Part shown: piece after piece, positions 1 to 12,569 of the stretch
Numbering within the stretch: the first letter of the stretch is position 1
How the letters are laid out: each line of letters begins with the position of its first letter
Assembly: GCA_019321725.1 (NCBI GenBank)
Contig: CM033111.1
Coordinates: forward strand, 9,920,001 to 9,984,000
Length of the DNA stretch: 64,000 bases
Reading direction: 5' to 3'
Origin: Paulownia fortunei
Taxonomy: Eukaryota; Streptophyta; Magnoliopsida; Lamiales; Paulowniaceae
Made by a program: the position numbers and the translations under genes
Notes under the pieces: model-generated
The model's database searches: none
Seen by the model: only the letters and a program-made list of their open reading frames with translations
Told to the model about the DNA's origin: nothing

Positions 1-339
1 GCCAATGGGCCATAAGTTTAATCTGACGTAAAATTATTTTTCTGAGTTTGCCAGAACAGTTGGCTGTGAAAGTGGCTGAATTTCAGATGATTAAAGATGT
101 GCAAACTTTAAGATTAATGTGTGGTATACTAAAGTCTTGACATGCGTTAAATTTTGCATTTTTTTTCTTATTAGATCATGAAATAGCAGAAAAAATTATT
201 GTATCTAATGTCACATGATGACGGGCTTGATCAAATATTGAAGCATATTTAGTTTTTGTTTTTAACCTTTCCAATACTGAAAGTTTCTTAAAAAAATTAT
301 TTCTGCCTTATGTTGATGCTTGAAAATCAAATAATCCAG
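1..339 (+). other. intron of the 5-phosphatase gene
   Basis: AT-rich non-coding sequence with no open frame of note. It ends in an AG acceptor at 338-339 that opens the first visible exon of the downstream gene. Upstream exons of that gene lie outside the window. Confidence 0.6.
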
Positions 340-3300
340 GGAAACCTTCAAAAGACTATTCAGTAAAACATCGGAGAGGAAAATCAGAAACTTTGCGACT
401 CCAGTACATAAATACAAAAGATGTGAGGTTTGGCTCTATAAGAAGTCATAATTTTTTTGAACTTTTATGCTGATTTAATTTCCATCTACATCTTGGTTAT
501 TGTTGATTCATTGTATTGGTTCACGTCTCTACAAGTAAAAATATATGAGTGGTTCATTTTCTGCAGGGTAACAATAGGCACTTGGAATGTTGCTGGAAGA
601 CTTCCAAATGATAATCTTGAGATTGATGAATGGCTCTGTATGCAAGAGCCAGCAGATATGTACATCCTTGGGTAAGCAAAGCATCAAAGTTTTGAACTCT
701 TTTGGAAGATGGATAACTACTCAGTCATCATTTCAGCTACTAAGAAAACTGAGTTAAGTTCGTACATTAGTTTTTGAACTAGATTATGTTTGGGAAAGGG
801 AGATTGAAATAAAGGAGAAAAACAATCTTACAAAAATACTAAGAGCAGTAATTTTCTTCTCTCCGCTAGAATTTAGAAGGCATAAATTAATTTTTTTAGT
901 ATTCAAACATTTTGCAAATAACTCATATTAAGTTTAAACTTATTTTTCAAAATAATTTTTTTCAAAATAATTTTTTTTCTTCTAATTCTTCCTAAATTTT
1001 AAATTTTCTGTGAAAATAACCATAAGAATAGCTGTGCCATGTCTCTCCATGTGCTCTGCCTTTCGAGACTTCCTAATATATGATTCAACTGCCTAATCCT
1101 GCATCTGGAAAAACTCTTCTCTGAATTTCATCTTGTGATTGGACATAACTTTTTAGTATAAGATAACTTTGCACCCTAACTGCTTTTACTCTGTGATCTG
1201 ACAAGAATACTTAGGATTTCAGATATTGTCTTGGTGCATCTCTAGATTTATATAGGGACCTATGATTTTGTGTCACATTTCTATTCTAGAATAGCATTTC
1301 TTCATTTAAAGATGCAGCATGATGTCGTATTAAAAGTTTATTTTTTGATTCAGCATCACAAAATTGGGCTTACACTTCACTTTTCCCAAATTTTGAAGGG
1401 TTCGGAATGTGTATTTAGTTATTCTTAGAAGAATTTTCGTTGTCTTCTTTATATCATCAAACATTGCATTTAGCTGTCATTCAATTCTTGGTTTATTCAA
1501 TCTTTGTTTTAGAATACATGTTATTTTGGATAATTCCTTATTCTCGTTTTACAGTTTTCAAGAGGTGGTTCCTTTGAATGCTGGGAATGTACTTGGAGCA
1601 GAAAATAGAAGACCCATTCCCAAATGGGAGGCTATCATCCGCAAGACTTTGAATAAGTCACTGGAACCTGAAACTAGACATAAGAGCTACAGTGCACCCC
1701 CCTCTCCAGTTTTTAGGACTTCCTCTGCTTCTGATATATTGGCTGATGTGGCAGATACTCCTGTACTAGATATATTTGGAGAGGATTCCATAGGCACCAT
1801 CATCGGCAGTGATCCTGAGATAACAGGCAGTGGGAAGAGCTTCCAGCTAAAGAGGATATATGATATTGATTGGGACAGCAGATTGGACTGGCCTGAACAA
1901 TCTTTGGATGCAACACCTCAAGCTCTATCTTCTAGATCCAAATTACGAAGAGTACTAAGCAGTTCTGCAAAAATTGGTTCTAGCTGGATGGGTAACGGTC
2001 TTACCTCCAGCCCTCAAAATATTCCACTGAGTGGTTCTGGCTTAAAAAGAATGCACCGCAGCTCTGGAAACTTAGGATTGATATGTATGGACCATGAAGA
2101 TGACCTAGAAGTTCTAGATTATCTGTCCGATGAATTGGATGAGATCTCTGGAGAGGGAGAAGATTCTTTTGTAGAAATGACAGAGGTCAGACATGAAAAT
2201 CCACTTTCAAATGATGCAGTGAAGTCACGTCCAAGGTATGTTCGGATTGTGAGTAAGCAGATGGTTGGAATATATATATCAGTTTGGGTGCGCAGAAGGT
2301 TAAGGCGACACATAAACAACTTGAAAGTCTCTCAAGTTGGAATTGGGCTTATGGGCTACATGGGCAATAAGGTAATGTTTCCTTCTTCTTTTTCATTTTC
2401 TTATTTCTTTCTTCCCCCCTTACTTTTGTGGTTTTGGATCCACTGAAAGTAGCATTCATATGGATCTATGAATCTCCAAGTTTGTTATTTAGCCCAGTAA
2501 TCCAAAAACCTTCATCTTTATCATTAAACAACTGGCTGCAGGTTTTCATATCAGAAAGTTGAATTTTCCGTATTGGCCCTAAATTTTGATAATTAACTTC
2601 TTAGATCAAGATATTAGTTATTGTTGTATCCGGAGGTTCTGACCCATGCACAATTTACTTATGGCTTCTACACAGGGATCTGTTTCTGTTAGTATGTCTC
2701 TTTTCCAAAGTCGTCTATGCTTTGTTTGTTCTCATTTAACCTCTGGTGAAAAGTATGGGGCTGAGCAAAGGCGTAATTCTGATGTTCATGAGATTATAAG
2801 GCGGACTCATTTCTCATCCGTCTTTGACATTGATCAGCCACAGACAATTCCATCTCATGAGTAAGTGAACTATCTAGTTGAAGATTCTCTTTTTTACATG
2901 TTTTTCAGTTGAGTATTTGCTATTAGTGCTATTATTTAGGCATATGGACTGCTTCTCTGCCTATATTTGTATTCTCTGGATTGAAATATAAACCTTGTAG
3001 TTTGTTGAAATTGTCTTTCATCTGAACATTTGTCTACTGCATTTGTTACAATTTCAATGGTCTTTGCTGATTCTGCTTTGGTACAGAAATTTCAATCAAC
3101 CAACAATCAAGCGCATCTTTTAGCTATTCTGGCTTTTGTCTCTAGACGTAAATTGTCGTTAGAGGCTGACAGTTTCATTCTTTGTCTCAGTGGTATCAAT
3201 ACTAAAAGAGTTAATACTGGTCCATTAAGCTATGAAGCTTGTGGGTGCATATATGTTCAGTTTTCTACTGTTGGAATACCAACTCTTTTGCATTATCTTA

Positions 3301-5328
3301 AGCACTAAGTCCAATAAAGCGGCCTTTGTATGTTTTTAAGAACAAGCCCAGGAACCAAATATTGTTAGCACTACAGTGGGAGTATTTAGATACCTTTAAT
3401 AGGTTGAAGTAGAGAGTGTTTTAGGTAGTCATCTTCAATAAAGGTATTCATTGGATATCCAATCTCAGACATGACAATCATCAAGTCGAGCAGTATAAAC
3501 AAGTTTATTTCTTTAGTTCATTTCCCCAATATGGCATGTGAGGATGCAGACTCTTTGGCCAGAAATATTTATAGTTCACCTAGTTTTGTTCAGCTGTTAG
3601 TCAGGAATTCTACAATTGTACCCACTTTCTCTTTAATCTTATTGAGGAAGAAGAAATGAAAGAATTTTGATAATTTGGGCCCCTAGTTTGGGAGCCAGAT
3701 GAAGTGACAAAGTTATCCATATCCTCTGAGTTGCTAGTTTATTCACAACAGTTAAACCACTTAAGTTTAAGACAGGAGCCAATTGTGGAGCCTCTTCTGT
3801 CACTTTATTTAGTGCATTTAGCTTAAATTCTTTAGAAGGTTAGATATACCTTAGTCCGTGAAAATTGAAACTATTGGTTAACAATCACCTGAATCTAACT
3901 TTTCTAAATTAAATGCTCTTTCCTTGTAATCTAACATATTCTTGAATTATGTTGTAGTGATTAATGAGCCAATGTCTCTATGAACAGTCAGATATTCTGG
4001 TTTGGAGATTTGAATTATCGCATCAATATGTTGGACACAGAAGTAAGAAAGCTTGTCGATAAGAAGCAGTGGGCTGAGCTTCTCAACAATGATCAGGTAT
4101 AATGCATAATTGTTATCATGTTATAAATCAATCTACCTTGGATTTACATTGCTTTAGCCACTATTTTCATTATTGTGTTGATATTTAAGTGGATAAATTG
4201 TTATGTCAAACCATAAACGGACTTCTCTTGGAGATTGGGTTTAATCTATGAATTTGTATTTTATATCAAAGAACTTCACCTCCAATTAAGTAATTTGCCA
4301 AAACAAAGCAAAATTGTTCTAGTTTTTTTTCTTGTTTTGCTACTGAAGATAGGGCCTTTTGGTCACAGAATAAATTTGCAGAGGGAATTGATGCCCATAA
4401 AGTATGATGTTTTTATTGTTGATGATGTCTCTCACAATCTCACTTATTACCTTTTGGATATGCATACTGTAAATTGAGATGAGATAATCTAATATGGGGA
4501 AAACCATTGCAGTTAAGCCAAGAACTTCGAGATGGGCATGTGTTTGATGGGTGGAAAGAAGGGATGATAAACTTTGCACCCACGTACAAGTATGAGATCA
4601 ACTCTGATAGATATGTTGGGCAAAACCCAAGAGAAGGAGAAAAGAAGAGATCTCCAGCGTGGTAAGTGATGGTTTCTTTGAATTGAACTCTACTGCAACT
4701 TTGAATTTGAAGACACTATCTACTGCTGTCAACTACAGACCCAGATTAGGACCTAAACAATGAACTCTTCAGTTTGGGTCATTTATGAAATGATAATGAT
4801 GAGAGATCTAATAATAAGTGAAACAAATGTTTCTTCAACATTCTTTCAGCTAGTAGTGGTTAGTGATACACCAATGTTGTCATCCCGACTCTGTTCACAT
4901 GACTATAGGGTGCATATTGAGATGCAAACTGATTGTCCATAATGAACTGGCCACTTGTAAGCATATTGTGAGTTAGTGTCATCTGCATCATAATTTCTTG
5001 GAGAATGCAGTCATTTTATTTCAATTTAGGCAAATTTATGTAATGGGCTGCAGATTACCACCTTCTAGCATGTATATACTGGCAGTGGTTAACAAGGAAC
5101 TGCATATTATGCAGGTGTGACCGTATACTTTGGTTTGGGAAAGGCATTAAACAGCTTTTTTACAAGCGAACAGAGATAAGGCTATCAGATCATCGACCTG
5201 TCAGTTCAATGTTCTTGCTTGAAGTTGAGATCTTTAATCAACGCAAGCTCCAAAAAGCACTTAATTTTTCAAGTGCAGTGGTATATCCTGAGATTTTTCT
5301 CGACCAAGCTGAGGAATATCAATTTTAG
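340..5328 (+). CDS. inositol polyphosphate 5-phosphatase (plant type), 3' part, seven exons
   Basis: Removes the 5-phosphate from inositol polyphosphates and/or phosphoinositides in the cytosol or at membranes. Exons by splice sites and frame: 340-427, 567-671, 1555-2371, 2676-2860, 3988-4096, 4513-4661, 5115-5328 (stop TAG 5326-5328). All introns are GT..AG, and the join gives 554 residues in frame after a partial first codon. The catalytic fold starts at GTWNVAG (exon 2). Exon 3 holds a long low-complexity Ser-rich insert and then MGYMGNKG across the 2371/2676 junction. Both signature motifs of the family are present: WFGDLNYR in exon 5 and RSPAWCDRIL across exons 6-7, followed by SDHRP. 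The C-terminus ends shortly after the SDHRP motif, as in other plant members. The 5' end is cut by the window edge. Subfamily (type I versus type II, CVP2-like or not) is not resolved. No frame damage seen, so it is probably functional. Confidence 0.93.
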
Positions 5329-6218
5329 CATGTAGATAGCTAGTAGTCTCAACCATAGGTGGGTTATATAACATATGCCATCATCCTTTTGAAGAGGTGG
5401 AAAATTTTGTGAATGTCTTTTGTTTTGTGTTTCATCAAGGTGTAGAGGATTGATTTTGTTTGGAACTCAGTAAGTTGTGCTCATGATTTATCAAGATACA
5501 GTGGCTTGCTGCTAGATTCTTACTTATTTTCTTGGTTAAAATGTATGTAGCAGCAAAACCTTTTTTAGCTGTGCCATAACTATGGTAAAACTGATGTTGT
5601 TGAGCTCGTCATCACAGCAATACGAGAAAGGAAACAATTCTGACTATGATATGCATTGTGCTCAAATATTGATCTCTGGGTAGCATGCGTGGTGGCTTTG
5701 TATCCCAGACGGAGGACAGCGACTAATGAATATTATGAATTTTTGTTTCGGGTAGTTCGACCATACAAGCATGATCTCTTGACAATTTCCCTTCTGGAAC
5801 TAGTTCTGAACCAATCTGAAGTTTTAGTAGCGCAGGTCTTTATAGATCAATTTACTGAACTTTTGGGAAACATAAAGAGAGATTCTCTTTGGAATTCCTT
5901 AATATTCCAAGTTCTTAAAGGTTTGTATAAGCCAAAAGGAAGAAGCATGTTTTATTAGAGTTGGCATCATGATTGAGCAATGATTATCGAGTGTTTTGGA
6001 TTAGTGAGATTCTTTGTGCGAACCTCCAGTCAGTGTTGTGCTTTGTTCTTTTTCAGCATATCTCAGTCTTGGCCATTTTTGGTGCACCCTTCGTTTAGAC
6101 AAGGGAAATACAAAAAAGTTTACGTCACCATTGGATGAAATGATGCGGCATGTATTCTGTTTCTAGCTTATTACTCATTCATGTAAGCTTTCTACTCAGC
6201 AGTATACTATTCCATTGA
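5329..6218 (+). other. 3' flank of the 5-phosphatase gene
   Basis: Should contain the 3' UTR. An open frame of 100 codons at 5656-5958 on the + strand matches no family I recognise and has no splice or codon context to support it. Nothing else stands out before the gypsy LTR begins at 6219. Confidence 0.4.
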
Positions 6219-6864
6219 TGATGTGGTTCGGAAAAGACCACATATATTTAATGGGCCTTTTGTGGCCCAAAATTTGAGCTGAATATTCAATAATTGTTAG
6301 GTACTAATGATTTTAATGGTTATTGGTGATGGACTGATTATTATGCTAAGATGAGATGGTCTAGTCGAATTGAAGTCGGTCATATTTACCTTATTGATTT
6401 TGGGTGTATCCGAATTGAAGTAGGCCAAACCTGTACTATTGATTTGGGTGTTCGAGTTGGTGTAGTTCAGATCTACAATATTATAGAAAATGAAAAAAAT
6501 CATTCCATATTAATAGGCAAGATTTTAGGGGATTGACCATATCTTTTCCTAAATATTAGCTTTATCTCCGCAAGGTAATAAAATTCTTTCCTTATTCAAC
6601 TAGTGTCTATGCATTGCTATAAAAGGAGATGCAAGGTATGGTTTTTGGTTTTTTACATGCACATATATTCAGAAAAATAGAAATTTAATCTTGATTGATT
6701 GATTAATTGAGGCTTTTGATTATTTTTACTGACTTGAGCGTCAGAGTGTTTATACTAGACACTATCTAGCACTTTGCAGGTTAATTCAGCACAAGGCTCG
6801 TTTATATTAATGTATTATCATTTAATTAAAATTTTCTTAATTATTGCTGGATTTTTTGGCATCA
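6219..6864 (+). repeat. 5' LTR of the Tat-like gypsy element
   Basis: 646 bp, starting TGATG and ending CATCA (inverted termini). It aligns along its length with 17870-18606. A TATA box (TATAAAAG, 6618-6625) would start the element transcript. It lacks about 90 bp present in the 3' LTR at about 18134-18235. Confidence 0.9.
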
Positions 6865-6869
6865 TCAAG

Positions 6870-6884
6870 TGGCGCCGTCTGTGG
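6870..6884 (+). other. primer binding site
   Basis: TGGCGCCGTCTGTGG lies 5 nt after the LTR. The TGGCGCC start complements a tRNA 3' end with its CCA and is usual in Tat-type gypsy elements. The priming tRNA is not identified. Confidence 0.75.
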
Positions 6885-7004
6885 AAATAATTTAGTGGAG
6901 GCATGAGTTTTTGTTACTGCAAAATTTTAAGTAATTTTTTGGGAATATACGTGATTTTCAATTAATAATCTACTAAATTCCTGGAGAGATTTTGGATTTT
7001 ACCA

Positions 7005-8421
7005 ATGGCCAATAAAGAGATGACTAGAAACTTGAATGAAGAGATGGAGGAATGTCCAGAAAAGGAAAGAGATCCGGACACAGAGAGAATGGATAAGGAT
7101 GAACAACTACTTGTTACTCCAGCCACTGTCTCCCGGTTCCTACCAATTCAAAGAGGCATAAGAGGGGGGGATTTGGGCTCCAGTACACCCATTGCACTCA
7201 CTTTGGAACAATTGTAGGGCATGATTACTGCCGTGGTCAACACGACACTAAAACATAAAGAGGTTATGCAACCTCTTCCTCAGTTGCAGGAAAGAGGTAT
7301 AGCAACCGAGAGAATAAGTAAACCTCTACCTGCAGAATATATCCATGAAGAAAGTTGCACCTCAGTCGTTCCGGGGAAGAGTGCTGGGAAAGACAGAGTA
7401 GATGTTGATCCAAATATGTCACAAAAAGTAGACAATCTCCATCAAGAATTGAAAGAGATTAAACAAAAGATAGCTGGAAAAGCGATGGTGCAAAGAAAGG
7501 GAATTCCCTTCTCTAAAGAGGTTATGGCGGATGAATTACCCTCTAGTTTTAGGCTGCTAAAATTTGAATATGATGGGACTGCAGATCCATGGGATCACGT
7601 TTATGGATTTGAGAATGCAACTATATTGCACCGATATATAGACGGAGTGAAATATCGAGTTTTCCTTACTACATTGACCAAATTAGCCCAATAATGGTTT
7701 AGTCAATTACCTCAGAACTCTATCAGTAATTTTGATGAGTTCAGCTTGGTGTTCTTACATCAGTTCGCCAGTTCCAGGAAACATCAAAAGACTGCCTTAA
7801 CCTTATTCAGTCTTAAGCAGAAGGAGAATGAAAGGCTCAAAAGTTATATCAAAAGATTCACTACTGCTGCGCTGGAGGTTCCATCAGCCTCACAGGATGT
7901 CTTGTCAAATACCTTGGCTCAAGGATTGTAGGATGGTGAATTTTTTAGGTCCTTAGCTAAGAAACCTACTAAAACTTTCGACGAATTATTAGCCAGGGCA
8001 GAAAAGTTTATCAATGTGGAGGAAGCCTAAAAAACAAATAGGGGAGAAGAAAAAGGAGAGAAGAAAAGAGAGGGAAAGAAAGGCAAATTTTAATCCTAGT
8101 AATAGACCCAGAATAGAGAGAAGAGGAGGACCTCAATTGAGGTATGAAAAATACATGCCTTTGGTCATGCCTCATGAGCAGATGCTGGTTGCATTAGAAA
8201 GACATTCTGCTCTACGATGGCCCAAAACATATTCAGATGCTTCCAAAAGAGTTAAGTCAAATAAGTTCTGTCGGTTTCATAACGACTACAACCATACCAC
8301 AGAGGGCTATTATTATTTGAAAGATGAAATTGAGAGGATGATTCTAGTAGGACATCTAAAAGAGTTCATATACAAGTATAGAGAGCAGCCAAGAGGCCAG
8401 AAGAGGAACGGGCAGAACTGA
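7005..8421 (+). pseudogene. gypsy gag, interrupted
   Basis: Encodes remnants of the capsid polyprotein, in pieces at 7005-7217, 7221-7694, 7746-7931 and 8014-8421 separated by stops or frameshifts. Family-typical stretches are visible: a Pro/Ser-Phe-Lys segment followed by YDGTADPWDH, then a WFSQLP-like motif just past a stop near 7694. Next come LKQKENERLKSYIKRF and a Lys/Arg-rich C-terminal part with CRFHNDYNHTTEGYY, where a zinc-knuckle-like segment has a C-H-H pattern. This spacing is that of Tat-lineage gag. At least three in-frame stops make it non-functional. Confidence 0.85.
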
Positions 8422-8688
8422 CAGAACGCCCTAAGGGAGGAATAGAGATTAGAAGAAAGGACTGAACCAAGGAAGAATGCACCACCAGCTTCTCCTAAGA
8501 GAGGAACAAACCATATGATCGTGGGATGACCTACGGATGGGGATTCTCATCGATCTAGGAAACCTTATGCTAGATCAGCTAGGTTTTGGCAGGAAGAAAG
8601 GCATGAGGTTAACCAGGTGGTTAAAGGAGTATTAATCTAGTTCGAATCAAAAGACGAGAGAGGTTTACAGGTCCCACATAATGATGCT

Positions 8689-9175
8689 CTAGTTATAATG
8701 GTTTTCATTGCCAATTACGATATAGCACGAGTTTTTGTGGATATAGGGAGCTCTGTAGATATTCTGTTTTATTATTGCTACAAGCAGATGGAATTGGGAA
8801 CTAAGCTACTACCTGTGGAGACATCACTTTTCGGCTTTGCAGGTGGAGTAATTCAACCAAAAGGAGGTGATCTTGCCAATAGTATTGGGCTAACCAATCG
8901 TACGAAAGGTCAGGATGGTATGATTTTTGATGGTTGATGCACCATCAGCATATAATGTTATATTGGGTAGACCTATACTTAATATGTTCCAGGCAGTAGG
9001 ATCTACCTATCATATGAAGATAAAGTTCCTAGGAGAAGCTGTAGGAGAGGTAGAAGGAGATCAGTATTCTGCCATGAAATGTTATGTGGAGGCCATAAAA
9101 GGAGCAGATAAAGAAAAAACAATGAATATAGATGCTCCTAAAGGGGGAGATCAAGAAAAAAAAAAACCAAAGTAG
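8689..9175 (+). pseudogene. gypsy aspartic protease, degenerate
   Basis: Retropepsin-like segment that would cleave the polyprotein. VFVDIGSSVDILF sits at the place of the usual D-S/T-G-S-S active site; the S/T is replaced by Ile, which should abolish activity. A frameshift near 8930 separates this from the second half (AYNVILGRPILN), the conserved ILGRP region downstream of the active site. Followed by the RT after a stop at about 9173. Confidence 0.8.
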
Positions 9176-9201
9176 GATAAGAAGACGAGCTCGAACCCCA
9201 T

Positions 9202-10346
9202 GTGCAGCCTGATGAAGAACTGATGACAGTTGAGCTAGTTCCTGGTGAACCTCAGAAGATAACTAGAATTAGTACTCAATTGGGTCAACAATTGGCAGAA
9301 CTACTGGTAGATTTCTTAAGAAAGAATGTAGATGTGTTTGCATGGTCTGTTCAGGATTTGACGGGGCTAAATCTTGAAATAAACATACTCCATTTGAATG
9401 TGGACCCAATAGCTCGACCAGTCAAGCAGAAGCAGAGATATTTTAGTTTAGAAAAAGATAAAATTATAGAGGAAGAGGTATGAAAGTTGTTGGAAGCTAG
9501 TCATATTCGCAAAATACAGTTCCCAGAATAGTTGTCTAATGTTGTTATGGTCCCCAAAGGGTAGGAAAATGGAGGATGTGCATTGATTTTCGGGACTTGA
9601 ATAAGGTATGCCCGAAAGACCACTATCCCTTAACTAGAATTGATTAGCTTGTGGATTCTACCTTGGGATGCGAGTTATTGAATGTAACAGCTACTAGTAT
9701 TTTTTTAAATTATATATATGCGGAATTTAAATATGAGTTTACTCTTAAAAAAAATATGAAAGATTTAAAACTCTCTTTGCTTAAAGGAAAACTAGGAATA
9801 ATCATTTAATACTTGTAAAATATCAATTTCTCAAATCTCCACGTAACGGAAATGGAAAAGAATTTAATTTCAAATATTATTCTCTCAAAATCTTAAGAAA
9901 GCGAAACCCATAACAAAATATGTCTAAAGGTTCTAAAACTAGAAGTTCATTTAATAACGTAAGACAATGGGCAAGTCACTGCACTGGGCCATCTTCGTCC
10001 ATCTCTTGGATGTCATCACCTGAAAATATATACAATATGGAATGAGCTTTCAACAAGCTCAGTAAGTAACCCATGCATGAATGTATGCTCATGAATGCTT
10101 GTTGTATAAAAACTTATCGAGTATCCCCTTTTTAAAAAAAACATAAAAAGGTTTTAATTTGAAAACCTTGGACTTGGACATCAACTTAAAAAAAACTTTG
10201 AACTTAAATCTTTAACTTGGAAACATTGAACTTGAACATTATCGTGGAAACTTTTGAATCTTTCATTTCATTGACCAAGTCGCGAGCTCACTTGGTGAGA
10301 CATCTAGCTAATCAGGGATACAGTAGGTCTAGTTATTTAGAACCAG

Positions 10347-10377
<31 letters not shown>

Positions 10378-12560
10378 TATAAATACTTTCATTTTGCCGC
10401 AAACAGCACATCAATATTAACATTAAATATTACATTTGGCTATAAAGGCCCTTGGTCGGAACGTCGGTCCCCTGCGCCCATTTCTCACTCACACCTTTCT
10501 CAGCATCAATGTACACCCGACTAAATTTTTGGAAACAAAATATTTGGGGCACATGTATCTTTCAAAAATAGACTTGCATCTACCTTCTAAACTTAACTTA
10601 ATCATTCATCGTGTTTGTTGATATAATATGCAAGTACAATGACAGTATAAGGATAATAAACACACAGAATTTAAAGCATAATCACACACGTATCATCAGT
10701 TAGGCACATAATTGCATGTATGGAACTAGGGTGGGGTTACTTATCTTTCGAGTTCTAAACTAACTAGAATTCTATCGGCTAAGTGGCCCTCCAACGCCAT
10801 CGTTCACAAATTCTTTGAAATACCTTGAAGTAAATCGTATAACACATTATTTCTTGTTTATCTAGGGTTGTAAAGATGCTAACTTTTGGTTTGCAGAGGG
10901 TGGAAAGGTGGTTTGTGCATGCAACTTGAGTGGAGAAGGAGAGAAGAAGAAAACTTCTTGCTTGTGGCCAATTTTTTGAAGTAGTAAAAGAATCGGATTT
11001 TTTTATCTTTAATTTTATTTTATATGATGGCTACAAAAATTAGGTCCAAACTAATATTAACCTCACATATTAATTTAGTTGTTTGGAAAGTCTAACTTTC
11101 CTAATAGATCAATTCCATATCATACCAAAATTCCATCTTCCTTCTATCTTTAATGACCGAAAATATGGACTCTAATTGGCTATTAATTTTTGACCCTTCT
11201 CTCCTCCAAATACATTGAACCTATCCTATAAATTCAATATTGATATCTTATATCAATTTTAAATAAGAAAAACTATATATATATATATATTTTAATTTAA
11301 TTCTTCTAATATTCCAAATGGGCTTCTACTAATGAACCATTTTTAAGTTGGGCTTGGACTTTAGCATGTACATTAATTAATTCAATTAATTAATAAGTCC
11401 AAGTTGATTTAATTGATCCAATCAATTAATTAACTCACTCCAAATTAGATTTTTAATTTTATTGGGTCCCATTAAATAATCATATTATTTAATTGAATAA
11501 TTAGCTCATCTAATTTAGATTAATTGAATTCTTAATTAATTAATCCAATTTATTAATTATATCTAACTAATCTTAAGTTAGGCAATTATATATGAAATGT
11601 AACACAGTTTTGATGAAATTAATAGGAAATGAGTACGAAATTAAGGTCATTACATTGAATATGATGGATGTTTCTCAGGAATATCATCTCATCATGCTTC
11701 ACCTGGCAGATCAGAAGAATGTTAGTTTTGTTACTTCAAAAGACACTTAATGTTATGTAGTTATGCCTTTTGGATTAAAAAATATCAGGGCCACTTACCA
11801 AAGGTTGGTGATAGAATGTTTAAGCAGCAGTTGGGGAGGAACAATGAGGTATATGTAGATGATATGTTGGTGAAGAGCAAAAAAATAGAATCTCATATCT
11901 CTGATCTGAAAAAGACCTTCGACGTATTAAGAAAGTATGGCATGAAATTGAATCCGTCCAAGTGTTCCTTCAGAGTAAAAGTAGGCAAGATCTTGGGATA
12001 CATGGTGACTGAAAGGGGAATCGAAGTCAACCCCGCAAAGGTCCGAGCTATTTTAGATATGAATCCTCCTTCAAAGATCAGAGATGTGCAGTGCCTTATA
12101 GTAAAAATTATAGCATTGAGTAGGTTCATATCTAGGTTAGTAGAGAGGAGTTTCCCCTTCTTTAGAATCTTGAGAAAGGGATATCAATTTGAATGGACAA
12201 CAGAATGTCAAAAGGCGTTTGATAAGCTGAAGGAGTTTCTATCTAAACTTCCATTACTCATAAAGCCAATTTTGAAAGAAGTGTTGTATGCCTACCTATT
12301 GGTAGGTGAGCGTGCTATCAATTTTGTCCTATTACTATAAGAATGAAATCATCATAAGCCAACTTATTATATGAGTAAATTATTTCATAGAGTTGAACAA
12401 AAGTATTTTGAGATAGAGAAATGAGGATTAACTCTGGTCCGGCAAGGAGGCTAAGACCTTATTTTTTATCGCACAAGGTGGTAGTCCACATAAACTTGTC
12501 ACTAAAGCACATTCTAGGAAAGCCTGATACTTTTAGGAAGAATGATCAAATGGGCTATAG
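9202..12560 (+). pseudogene. gypsy reverse transcriptase and RNase H, split by a solo LTR
   Basis: The N-terminal RT part is at 9202-9682 (DVFAWSVQDLTG, then a damaged fingers region with stops at 9481 and 9529). The frame resumes at 11660 exactly across the insertion at 9683-11654. The second part has MPFGLKN-like (11763-11785) and the catalytic YVDDMLVKSKK at about 11850, then GYMVTERGIEVNP. The RNase H start (FEWTTECQKAFDKLK ... LYAYLLVGERAI) runs to 12340 and continues broken to about 12560. Both catalytic Asp of the RT are present, but stops and frameshifts upstream prevent function. The reading across the insertion shows that the element was already in place when the LTR landed. Confidence 0.88.
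9683..11654. mobile_element. nested solo LTR with 5-bp target duplication
   Basis: 1,972 bp starting TGTAACAG and ending CATTACA, so TG..CA with TGTAA/TTACA inverted termini. It is flanked on both sides by TTGAA (9678-9682 and 11655-11659). Removing it and one TTGAA copy restores the RT frame. It has no coding potential, PBS or PPT, as expected of a solo LTR left by LTR-LTR recombination. The TGTAACA start and a stretch resembling 'ACAAGCTCAGTAAGTA' (about 10054) recall Tekay/Del chromovirus LTRs; that family name is inference. Contains an AT microsatellite at about 10347-10374. Orientation unresolved. Confidence 0.85.
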
Positions 12561-12569
12561 AGATGGGAG

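Noticed and set aside
1409..1554. Upstream extension of the third visible 5-phosphatase exon to an ATG at 1409
   Set aside because: The family-like frame begins at the AG acceptor before 1555; the extension is low-complexity intron sequence that happens to stay open.
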